Shown one piece after another: positions 34,982-42,806 of a stretch of DNA of 54,933 bases. Position 1 is the stretch's first letter. Each line of letters starts with the position of its first letter. The notes below the pieces were generated by a model that was not told where the DNA came from, ran no database searches, and was given only the letters and a program-made list of their open reading frames with translations. The position numbers and the translations under genes were made by a program. Source of the DNA: Actinomadura soli (GTDB lineage: Bacteria > Actinomycetota > Actinomycetes > Streptosporangiales > Streptosporangiaceae); contig NZ_VCKW01000018.1 in assembly GCF_005889715.1 (NCBI RefSeq), forward strand, positions 1 through 54,933, written 5' to 3'.

Positions 34982-35656
34982 TCAGCTGGGAATGTCGAAA
35001 CGCACGCCGACGCCCCGCACGGTGCGCAGGAAACGGGGCGCGGCAGCGGTCTCACCGAGTTTGCGGCGCAGCCACGACAGGTGCACGTCGACGGTCTGGT
35101 CGGTGCCGTACGGCTGCCGCCACACCTCCCGGCGCAGCTCGGCCCGCGAGACCACCTCGCCGGGACGGGACGCCAGATAGGCGAGAAGCTCGAACTCGCG
35201 CGGAGTGAGACCCAGGGCGGCGCCGTCCAGCCACGCCTCGTGCCGGCGGAGGTCCAGCCGCAGCCCGCCCATCTCCATGACCTCGATCGGCCTACCGGCC
35301 ATCCGGCGCAGCACCGCGCCGATCCGCGCGTCCAGCTCACCCGCCCGGAACGGCTTGACCATGTAGTCGTCGGCGCCGCCGCGCAAGAGCGTGACGACCT
35401 CCTCCTCCGCGTCCCGGGCGGTGATCACCACGATCGCCGCGTCCGACACCGCGCGGATCAGCTTCAGCAACTCACGGCCGTCCATGTCCGGCAGGCCCAG
35501 GTCGAGCAGCACGACCCGCGGGGAGCCGTCGGCCACCTCCCGCAGCGCCGCCCACGCCTCCCCGGTCGCGCGCACCGAGTACCCGCGGTCCGTCAGTTCC
35601 TCGACCAGCGCCGAACGCACGTCGGCGTCATCCTCCACCACCAGCACCCGGATCAT
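34982..35656 (-). CDS. OmpR/PhoB-type response regulator
   Basis: A 224-aa regulator. The receiver domain (1-118) has the acidic pocket EDD at 8-10, the phosphoacceptor Asp in VVLLDLGLPDMDG (about 52) and the conserved Lys in YMVKPF. The C-terminal winged helix ends WLRRKLGE...VRGVGVRF, typical of the OmpR subfamily. Its start overlaps the stop of the histidine kinase (ATGA at 35653-35656), so the two are a matched pair. The two promoter cassettes just downstream are possible targets. Confidence 0.93.
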   Translation of the reverse strand: MIRVLVVEDDADVRSALVEELTDRGYSVRATGEAWAALREVADGSPRVVLLDLGLPDMDGRELLKLIRAVSDAAIVVITARDAEEEVVTLLRGGADDYMVKPFRAGELDARIGAVLRRMAGRPIEVMEMGGLRLDLRRHEAWLDGAALGLTPREFELLAYLASRPGEVVSRAELRREVWRQPYGTDQTVDVHLSWLRRKLGETAAAPRFLRTVRGVGVRFDIPS

Positions 35657-36996
35657 GAGCCGTCATCCGGGACATCGTCGATGCGGGCCCATAACACGAT
35701 CCTGGCGCCGCCGAGCGCGGACCGGCCGATCCGCAGCCCGCCACCGCCGGACTCGGCGATCCGGCGGGCGATGTCCAGGCCCAGCCCGGTGGAGCCGCCG
35801 TCGCTGCCGCCGCGCCGGACCGCCGCGTCCGGGTCGGCGATGCCGGGCCCGGCGTCGGAGATCACGATCACCGCGCCGTCCGCGCCCGGCTCGAGTGCGA
35901 CCTCGAACGCGGTGCCGTCGGGCGTGTGGTGGAACACGTTGCCGATCAGCGCGTCCAGCGCGGTCGCGAGCCGGTCGCGGTCCATCCGCACGGGGACCGG
36001 ATGCTCCGGGCACGACAGCCGCCACCGCCTGTCTTGGTCCTCGGCCAGCACGGACCAGAACCTGCCCCGCTCCGCCACCACCTCCGCCGCGTCACAGCCG
36101 GCCCGCATATCCTCCAGCAACCCGCCGCCGGGCACCCTGGCCACCCGGATCAGCAAGTCGACCTCCTGCTCCAGCCGGACCAGTGCCGCTCGCGCCGCGT
36201 CCTCCCGTGACCCATCGGCCAGCCGGTCCAGGCGCAGCCGCAGCGCGGCCAGCGGCGTCCGCAGCCGGTGGGGCAGGTCCCCCGCCAGACGGCGCTCGGC
36301 CCTCAACCGCTCGGCCACCCGCTCCGACATCGCGTTGAACGCCGTCGCGGCCTCACGAAACTCCCTCGGCCCGTCCGGCTCGATCCGCACCACCACATCC
36401 CCGGCGCGAACCGCGGCGGCGGCGCGCCCGAACCGTCCGGCCAGCCGGGCGCCACGGGCACCGAAACGGTGACCGGCCAGCGCCGCGACCGCAACGGCGG
36501 CCAGCGCGAACAGAGCGAGCCACGACCAGAGCGCTCGCGTACCCGGCGGGACGCTGCTCGCCGACGTCCAGTGCTGGATCACCGCCGTGCCGCCGCCCGC
36601 CGCCGGGGCCGGCTGCAAGACGATCTCCGTGCCGCCGCCCTCGGTCTCCACGGCCGCGGTCTGCGCCCGGGCTCGCGCCAGATCACTTTCCCGGACGGGC
36701 GGCGCGGACAGCAACGCCCACCGGTGCCCCAACCTGCGCCCGTCCGGCATGATCACGATGATCCGGCGGCCGCTCGCGCTCTCGGCCAGCCCGCCGCCGG
36801 GCGCGAACGCCGCCGCCACCGCGGCCGGGTCCGGAGCCCGCGCCACCACGAACGCCACCGCGGCCATCTCCCGCTGCGCGGTGACCAGCTCACCATCGGC
36901 GGCCAGATCACGCTCGGCCATCGCGACCGGCACGCAGATCACCAGCGCCACCACGGCCGCGACCACCAGCGCCGCCAACGCGCACGTACCCCTCAT
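35653..36996 (-). CDS. Sensor histidine kinase
   Basis: A 447-aa membrane kinase. TM1 is about residues 5-27 and TM2 about 150-172 (LWSWLALFALAAVAVAALAG), enclosing an extracellular sensor of about 120 residues; then a HAMP segment, the H-box LPHRLRTPLAALRLRL, an N-box DALIGNVFHHTP, G1 DAGPGIAD and G2 STGLGLDIARR. All catalytic motifs are intact. Start taken at ATG 36996 (MRGTCALAAL), which gives a proper first membrane helix; the frame remains open to 37869 but that part has no support. A 19-bp tandem direct repeat lies 41 nt upstream. Confidence 0.9.
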   Translation of the reverse strand: MRGTCALAALVVAAVVALVICVPVAMAERDLAADGELVTAQREMAAVAFVVARAPDPAAVAAAFAPGGGLAESASGRRIIVIMPDGRRLGHRWALLSAPPVRESDLARARAQTAAVETEGGGTEIVLQPAPAAGGGTAVIQHWTSASSVPPGTRALWSWLALFALAAVAVAALAGHRFGARGARLAGRFGRAAAAVRAGDVVVRIEPDGPREFREAATAFNAMSERVAERLRAERRLAGDLPHRLRTPLAALRLRLDRLADGSREDAARAALVRLEQEVDLLIRVARVPGGGLLEDMRAGCDAAEVVAERGRFWSVLAEDQDRRWRLSCPEHPVPVRMDRDRLATALDALIGNVFHHTPDGTAFEVALEPGADGAVIVISDAGPGIADPDAAVRRGGSDGGSTGLGLDIARRIAESGGGGLRIGRSALGGARIVLWARIDDVPDDGS

Positions 36997-37036
36997 GACC
37001 GAGCCGGTGCCGAGAGACGCATCGCCGCCGTCCACG

Positions 37037-37073
37037 TGAGGTAGGGCAGTCCCGTTGAGGTAGGGCAGTCCCG
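37037..37073. repeat. Tandem direct repeat upstream of the histidine kinase
   Basis: TGAGGTAGGGCAGTCCCG occurs twice (37037-37054 and 37056-37073), a 19-bp period, 41 nt before the kinase start. Tandem direct repeats are the usual form of OmpR-type binding sites, though their period is normally 10-11 or 22 bp; this could be an autoregulatory site or a simple duplication. Confidence 0.6.
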
Positions 37074-37715
37074 GCACGCCGGGTCGGGCCGTCCGGCCCT
37101 TGTCTACGCCACCACCGCCGAACCGGTCAACAGCCGGACGACGAGCGAGCGGTCCCGCACCGGCGCCATAGAGCGCTCTTGAGGCGAGTCCGCCCTGGAA
37201 CGGCCAGGGGGCGAACGGCAATGGGCGCGAACGTCGCCCAGGAGACCGCCGCCAAGGCGTGGGGTGCACGCCCGGCCCCGGGAGAGAGGAACAGCCCGGT
37301 GGCCGGGGCGACGGTCGCATATCGGCGACCGCCGGTCGTCTCCGCCGCAGCACCGATTCGAGTCCGTGACCGTGTCGGCCCCGCACGCGCGGGGATAGTT
37401 CCCAGTTGTCGCTGTACCAGTAGGTGCAGTAATGATCAGCCCCGCGCGGTACCAGGGCGGCAGAACTCTGCTCACCGGTCGCGTGACCATTGCCGTTCCT
37501 GCAGACGATGACTCGACACCCACCCACGAACACACCGACTAGCGTGGTGAGCACAGCGCCGACGGTAGTGATGAAGAGCTCATGTCTAGGGTGTGGGCTC
37601 CGCCCGTGGTTCGTTCTGCCGACCAGGTCACAGAGTGGGAGGCCGGGCAAATCTCGCGACAGCAGCACCCGCTCGCCCGGGCCTCTGGCGCGCCATCGCT
37701 GGCCGGGCATGGCGC
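37074..37715. other. Stretch without a supported gene
   Basis: About 640 bases between the kinase promoter and the integrase fragment. No family or RNA gene was recognised. A single CRISPR-like unit, GTCGGCCCCGCACGCGCGGG followed by GATAGTTCCC, sits at 37374-37403. On the minus strand one frame gives a hydrophobic run (LFITTVGAVLTTLVGVFVGG, about 37520-37580) but it lacks a convincing start. Confidence 0.45.
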
Positions 37716-38144
37716 GATGCTCGCGGACACCGCCTGCAGATGCGCGACCGACAGCTCGGCCAGCACTACCGTGCCCAGATAGGGGGCCAGGTAAAGACGG
37801 ACGTGGCTCGCGTACCCGCTGATGGTGGACGCCGCACCGGTACGGGTGGCCAGCCAGTGCGTGAGCCACTCGCCCACCGTGACCAGCCCACCACCCGAAC
37901 CGGACGGTGCCCGGACCTGGGCCAGCGCCTCCTCGGCCGCCTTGCGTGTGGTGAAGCCGCCACGGCGGATCCGCCGACGCCGACCATCAGAACCGACCGG
38001 CAGTTCCAATCGCAGATACCAGCTCCCGTGCCGTCGGCCGGCCGCCAACTTCGGGCAGTGGTCTCCCCACGCCTTCCCCGTCCGCGGATCCACGCACCCG
38101 CATCGCCGGTAGATCCCACCAGCACTCTTGGTAACGCCATGCAC
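37716..38144 (-). pseudogene. Tyrosine integrase N-terminal fragment
   Basis: The frame from 38144 reads GGIYRRCGCVDPRTGKAWG, HGSWYLRLELPVGSDGRRRR and then the core-binding domain TVGEWLTHWLATRTGAASTI...YASHVRLYLAPYLG...LSVAHLQAV. This is the arm-type plus SAM-like region of pSAM2-type integrases. After about residue 143 similarity stops and there is no catalytic domain. The first five codons come from a 105-bp repeat fused at the 5' end. It ends at almost the same family position where the integrase pseudogene at 6255-7200 begins. Confidence 0.75.
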
Positions 38145-38243
38145 GGTTCGTCCACCAGCCCGAACCGCACAGTGGCGAGCGTCCTGCTGTGCACCAAATC
38201 AGAACGGTCCTACCAGGAGCAACCACCGTGATGCTCTGCCCTC
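38135..38243. repeat. Degenerate 105-bp repeat, copy 2
   Basis: Begins CGCCATGCACGGTTCGTCCA and ends near GTGATGCTCTGCC; it matches the copy at 31885-31993 in the same orientation. Here it is fused to the truncated integrase fragment, there to the truncated transposase. The bases 38244-38455 that follow, up to the next gene, are AT-richer and contain no gene; the promoter of the 38456 operon must lie there. Confidence 0.5.
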
Positions 38244-38455
38244 GTCTTGACCAAGCTGGTTTAAAGCCGCTTCACCCAACCTGGTACGGCTCAAAGAGAG
38301 CTGAGATCCGACGATTCGGTCAGGCGCAAAATAGGCGTTAAATCACCTGTCGAAGGGATGTGTGGCCCAATCCGGTAGTTGCGTTACTCGGCACCTCGCC
38401 GTGACTTATGGTTCACCTTGACGTACGACGCGTAACTGGCAACCGGGGCGGCAGG

Positions 38456-39907
38456 ATGCGTAAGCGAGAGTTCTACTATCCAGCGGGGGCCGCGGGGGCG
38501 AAGCCGATGCCGCGCTCGGTGCCGCACCTGCTGGTGTTCGTTCCGGGCATCGGCGGCAGCGCGCTCAGGGCCGCCGACGGCACCCTGATCTGGGGGTTGT
38601 CCGGCGACATGCTCAACAGACCGGTACGCCTCGCCGAACGGCTGGCCGGTCCGTCCAACGGGCTGTTCGACCCCGACTACGACGACGGCGTGCGACCCGG
38701 CGGATTGATGGCGGTTTCGATCCCGGGCCTGACCCGCAAACTCGGGGCCTACCAGAGCGTCCGGGCCATGCTCGCGGCGAACTTCGTGCTCCGCGAGCAC
38801 AACTACGCCGAGTTCTGCTACGACTGGCGGCGGTCGGTCGAGTTCAGCGCCGAACTACTGGCAAAGGAGATCAGAGAGCGGCTCTCCGCGCTAAGGCTGC
38901 GGCGTCCCGGCGCGAAGGTCGTCATCATCGCGCACAGCATGGGCGGCCTGGTCGCACGCCAGTACCTCCAGGCCCTGGACGGCACGGAGGACTGCGCACG
39001 GGTGATCACGCATGGCACGCCGTTCCGCGGCTCGGTCAAAGCGCTCGACTACCTGGTCAACGGGCCCAAGCTGGGACCGTTGCGCTTCGGCTTCATCGCC
39101 GCGACGATGCGGCGTGTCCCGGCCCTGTACGAGTTACTGCCCATCTACCGGACGGTCGTCGACCGCAGGAACCCGATGCCGGTTCCGGCGCAGCGAGTAG
39201 TCGACATCGTGGAAGCGCTTGGGCTGGAGCGGGAGCAGGTCGGGCAGGTGCACCGGTCCCGAGAGTTCCTGCGCGCCCTGAACGAGCCGCACGAGCGCGC
39301 CCAGCGGTTACAGCCGCTGGTGGGCTACGGCGTCGGGACCGCGCAACAGGCCGAGCTCTATGACGGACGCCTGGTCGTCTCCGAGCGGGCCGACCTGCTT
39401 CCCGGCGAGTACTCGGTCAGCGGGGGCGACGGCACCGTTCCGGCGCTGTCGGCACGGCCGGGCGGGGCGAAGAACGTGACCGTCCGGTATGACAACCAGA
39501 GCCACATGGGCATGATGACGGGCAGGGCGCCACTCAGGAAGCTCTGGTTCGCGGTGCACGAGGTCCTCGACGACCTGCTGACCCATGATCCCGCGCTGGG
39601 CCCGCGTACCTCGTCCGGCCAGGACCGGGGGGTGCCCGAGCACGAGACCGCCGTGTACGCGACGGTGGCGGACCACTACCGGGCCGACCGGCCGGTGGTG
39701 ATCGCCGGCCGGGTGCGGGAGTGGGCGAAGGGCCGCCCGCTGTTCGCCCGGCTCGAAACGACCGGCCGCGTCCAGGAGGTCCGCATCGCCGCGGACGGAG
39801 CGTTCGCCGCCGACCTGGGCGTCCTGGAGGAGGGCCTCTACGATCTGGCCTTCGCGGACGCACCCGGCGAGCCCGCGTTGCTCAGCGACGTCATCGAGGT
39901 CGCATGA
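38456..39907 (+). CDS. LCAT-like alpha/beta hydrolase (lipase/acyltransferase)
   Basis: A 483-aa protein. Residues about 23-385 form a lecithin:cholesterol-acyltransferase-type hydrolase: VFVPGIGGSAL near the N-terminus, nucleophile Ser161 in AHSMGGLVARQY, Asp325 in SGGDGTVP and His350 in DNQSHMGMM complete the triad. The last 80 or so residues (RADRPVVIAGRVREWAKG...) look like a small beta-sandwich, perhaps for binding. No signal peptide, so intracellular action on host lipids is possible. ATG 38456 (MRKREFYY) is preferred to ATG 38408, which has no ribosome site. It is first in operon A and overlaps the next start (ATGA at 39904). Confidence 0.82.
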   Translation: MRKREFYYPAGAAGAKPMPRSVPHLLVFVPGIGGSALRAADGTLIWGLSGDMLNRPVRLAERLAGPSNGLFDPDYDDGVRPGGLMAVSIPGLTRKLGAYQSVRAMLAANFVLREHNYAEFCYDWRRSVEFSAELLAKEIRERLSALRLRRPGAKVVIIAHSMGGLVARQYLQALDGTEDCARVITHGTPFRGSVKALDYLVNGPKLGPLRFGFIAATMRRVPALYELLPIYRTVVDRRNPMPVPAQRVVDIVEALGLEREQVGQVHRSREFLRALNEPHERAQRLQPLVGYGVGTAQQAELYDGRLVVSERADLLPGEYSVSGGDGTVPALSARPGGAKNVTVRYDNQSHMGMMTGRAPLRKLWFAVHEVLDDLLTHDPALGPRTSSGQDRGVPEHETAVYATVADHYRADRPVVIAGRVREWAKGRPLFARLETTGRVQEVRIAADGAFAADLGVLEEGLYDLAFADAPGEPALLSDVIEVA

Positions 39908-41859
39908 GCAGTTGGGAATGGCGGATGGACAATCCGAAGCAGCTCGCCCGGTTCGTCGTACCGCACCTGTTCATCTCTCACCGGCTACTGCCCCCGGACA
40001 TCAGGGCTTTGCGCAATGACCACCCCTTCAAGCTGGCGGGCCGACTCTATGAGCTGCTGCGGGACGAGGGCATCGGCTATGACCGCGAGCCGCTGAACCT
40101 GCGCGGCCGCCAGACCGTGCGGCAGCCGGTCGGAATCCTGGAGAACCAGGGGGTCGCCAACTGCCTCGACCTTTCCCTGCTCTACGCCGGCCAGTGCGCG
40201 GCCGCGCTCCTGCGCCCGTTGATCGTGCTGCTCCGAACCGGGGAAGGCGAGTTCCACGCTCTCGTCCTGGTCTCGCATCTCCTCGCCGAGGCGAGCGAGG
40301 ACGACGTGTGGGACACCCTGCCGTTCGAGGGTGGACAGGCCGAACCCACACCCGCCCAGTTGGCGCGTGCGCTCGCAGACGAGCGGATGGTGGCGGTCGA
40401 ACTGACGGTGATCACCGACCTGCTCGGAAGGCTGCCGTTCCGGAACGCCTGTGCTCACGCCGCCGAGACGATACGCCGGGCGTCCGCGGTGACCGCGGTC
40501 ATCGATCCCCTCCATCTGCACGCGATCGAGGACTGGCCTCCGGACGAGGACGCGATCAGCCTGTTCGGTCAGTTTCCGGGCAATCCGCGTTTCCATCGGG
40601 ATGTCGCCGAGCGGTTCGGCGCGGACCTTCGCATCGGCCTCGGATACGAGCCGCCCGTCTGGGACCTCCTGCACATCAGCAAGCTCCCGACCCGGCCCGG
40701 AACCCGCGCCCACGACACCCGCCTCGCCCTTGAGGAGGCGTTGCAGGCACTCGGGCCCTTCGAGGCCGCCGGCGGCAGGAGACCGGGCGTCAGCAGGCTC
40801 CAGACCATCTACCACCGCGCGACCCGCAACGACACGGGAGCGGAGTCTCCCGAGGTCATGCTGGTCCAGGCCGCGTCGATCAAAGGACGCCAGGACCACC
40901 TTCCACGTCTGGTGAGGTTCGTTCTCGGGGTGGCGGCGTCCCAGCGGGACCAACTCGACGCCGAGGGGAAGGCGACGCTGAAGCGTTGGCTGAGGGGACA
41001 GGACGTCCAGAAGGAGGACGTGCGCGACTACGCGCGCTCCTGCCGGGCCGTCACGTACTGGGCGCTGATCTACCTGGGAGACGAGATCCAGGAGGGGGCC
41101 CAGCCGCGCAAGCTGAAGCTGCGGATCGTCGTCGATCCGCCATTGTCCGTCACCGACCCGCTTGAGGCGGAATGGGATCCCGCCGACGAGGAGGAGCTGC
41201 GCGCTTCCCTCAGCGGTCTGCTCGACCGCCTGCTCAACAGGCTTCCCGACGACGGTTCGCGGCTCGTCGTCGACCTGGTCGCTCCGTACCACCTCCTCAC
41301 CAGGGGGATCGAACGTTGGGACGTCGTGCCGAACGGACGCAGGCTGCAACCGCTCAGCCCGCAGTACAAGCCCAGGGTGCGCTGGCTGCACCACCTGGAG
41401 GACAGGCGCGGCCGCGACCGGCAGCGGTACCGCGATGACGTCGCCGACTGGGACCGCCTGCCGCCCACCCTGGTGCCGACGACGGCGACCCGTGACCTGG
41501 CCAGGCTTCAGAAATGGCTGGGAACCACCGACGCGCGTCGCGGTCCCTTCCTCATCGCGGGCAAGACCAGGAGTTCGTGCGACCCGCTGTTGTGCATCCT
41601 GGACGAGGGACACGGCTTCATCCTCTGGTACGACTCGAACCACGAGCGCGAGGCCGAGTCCGTCCAGGACCTCTGGAACAGCCTGGAGGGCGGCGAGAGG
41701 TACCGGCGCGCGAACCTGCCCGACCGGGTGTTCGAGCGGCTCTCCGCCCCCTTTCCCGTCATGATCTGGAACGATCTGGCGGGCCGGGGCGACTCTAGAC
41801 TGGTGGCAGGGCGACTGCAGGCCCCACACGAGGGCCCGCCGGGAGGGACCTCATCATGA
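39904..41859 (+). CDS. Transglutaminase-like peptidase fused to VMAP-C-like domain
   Basis: A 651-aa cytoplasmic protein. Residues about 30-210 resemble a transglutaminase/papain-like cysteine peptidase: Cys87 in GVANCLDLSLLYAG, His118 in GEFHALVLV and Asp201 in VIDPLHLHA fit a Cys-His-Asp triad. Residues about 330-640 resemble the C-terminal domain of vWA-MoxR-associated proteins (VMAP-C): LRIVVDPPLS, SRLVVDLVAPYHLL with GIERWDV, RVRWLHHLED and the closing GFILWYDSN...PFPVMIWNDLAGR. Family knowledge: VMAPs carry a variable N-terminal effector and work with a MoxR ATPase and a vWA protein, which are exactly the next two genes, all joined by ATGA overlaps. The VMAP-C call is from memory of motif patterns. 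Confidence 0.7.
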   Translation: MSSWEWRMDNPKQLARFVVPHLFISHRLLPPDIRALRNDHPFKLAGRLYELLRDEGIGYDREPLNLRGRQTVRQPVGILENQGVANCLDLSLLYAGQCAAALLRPLIVLLRTGEGEFHALVLVSHLLAEASEDDVWDTLPFEGGQAEPTPAQLARALADERMVAVELTVITDLLGRLPFRNACAHAAETIRRASAVTAVIDPLHLHAIEDWPPDEDAISLFGQFPGNPRFHRDVAERFGADLRIGLGYEPPVWDLLHISKLPTRPGTRAHDTRLALEEALQALGPFEAAGGRRPGVSRLQTIYHRATRNDTGAESPEVMLVQAASIKGRQDHLPRLVRFVLGVAASQRDQLDAEGKATLKRWLRGQDVQKEDVRDYARSCRAVTYWALIYLGDEIQEGAQPRKLKLRIVVDPPLSVTDPLEAEWDPADEEELRASLSGLLDRLLNRLPDDGSRLVVDLVAPYHLLTRGIERWDVVPNGRRLQPLSPQYKPRVRWLHHLEDRRGRDRQRYRDDVADWDRLPPTLVPTTATRDLARLQKWLGTTDARRGPFLIAGKTRSSCDPLLCILDEGHGFILWYDSNHEREAESVQDLWNSLEGGERYRRANLPDRVFERLSAPFPVMIWNDLAGRGDSRLVAGRLQAPHEGPPGGTSS

Positions 41860-42806
41860 GCTTCGACCTCTTCGAGGGAACCGGACGGCCCAGGCGACCA
41901 GTTCCCAGCCCCGAACATCCGGACCCCCGGCCGTGGGACCTCCCCGATCTCCCGGAATGGCGGAGGCGGGGCAGGTCCGCCCCCAAGTTCGCCATGCCCA
42001 ACGGGCTGATCGCCGCGGTCAACACCGCGCTCAACCTGCGCCGGCCGCTGCTGCTGACCGGCGCCGCCGGCTCCGGGAAGTCCACCGTCGTCGAGCTGAT
42101 CGCCGCCGAGCTGGGCGTCGCGCCCGTGCTGCGCTGGCACATCACGTCCAAGACCACCCTTCAGGCCGGGCTCTACGAATACGACGCCCTCGAACGCCTC
42201 CGCGCGACGCAGAACAACGACCCCGACACCTCGATCGAGAGGTTCGTCAAGCTCGGGCCGCTGGGCACCGCCTTAGCCGACCGCGAGAAGCCGCGCGCGG
42301 TCCTGATCGACGAGATCGACAAGAGCGACCTCGACCTGCCGGGCGACATGCTGAACGTCCTGGAGGCCGGAGAGTTCGAGATCACCCCGCTGTGGCGCAC
42401 CGTGCGCGCCGACGCGGACCGCGACCACCTCGTGCGCGGCGCGGACGGCCGGGAGGACTACCTGGTCAGCGGCGGCACGGTGCGCACCGAGCACTATCCG
42501 GTCATCGTGTTCACCAGCAACCAGGAGCGAACGTTCCCGGCCCCGTTCCTGCGCCGCTGCGTGCGGTACAAGATGGACCCGCCCGACGAGGCGTTCCTGA
42601 CCAGGATCGTGACCGAGCACCTCGGCGGCGTCGACGAGCGGCAACGCGAGATCATCGGTGACTTCGCCCGGCGGCTGCGGGAAGGCCAGGAGATGGCCAT
42701 CAGCCAGCTCATCGAGCTGGTCGAGCTGGTGACCAGCCATCGGCTCGGGCCGGATCAGGTCAACGAAGTGAGGGAGATCCTGCTCGAACCGCTGGCCGGA
42801 AAATGA
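41856..42806 (+). CDS. MoxR-type AAA+ ATPase
   Basis: A 316-aa AAA+ protein. Walker A is LTGAAGSGKST (68-76), Walker B AVLIDEIDKSD (148-158), sensor 1 VIVFTSNQE (216-224), and the arginine-finger region APFLRRCVRY follows. A 45-residue Pro/Arg-rich leader precedes the core. Length and motifs fit the MoxR branch, whose members act as chaperone-like ATPases with vWA partners. It is coupled by ATGA overlaps to the VMAP-C protein before and to the vWA protein after it, so a three-protein complex is likely. Confidence 0.9.
   Translation: MSFDLFEGTGRPRRPVPSPEHPDPRPWDLPDLPEWRRRGRSAPKFAMPNGLIAAVNTALNLRRPLLLTGAAGSGKSTVVELIAAELGVAPVLRWHITSKTTLQAGLYEYDALERLRATQNNDPDTSIERFVKLGPLGTALADREKPRAVLIDEIDKSDLDLPGDMLNVLEAGEFEITPLWRTVRADADRDHLVRGADGREDYLVSGGTVRTEHYPVIVFTSNQERTFPAPFLRRCVRYKMDPPDEAFLTRIVTEHLGGVDERQREIIGDFARRLREGQEMAISQLIELVELVTSHRLGPDQVNEVREILLEPLAGK

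Noticed and set aside
37440..37600. Possible small membrane protein on the minus strand (LFITTVGAVLTTLVGVFVGG)
   Set aside because: Hydrophobic run looks real, but no usable start codon with a ribosome site precedes it and the frame runs into unrelated sequence.
36997..37869. N-terminal extension of the histidine kinase frame
   Set aside because: No domain in the extension; ATG 36996 gives a normal first transmembrane helix.
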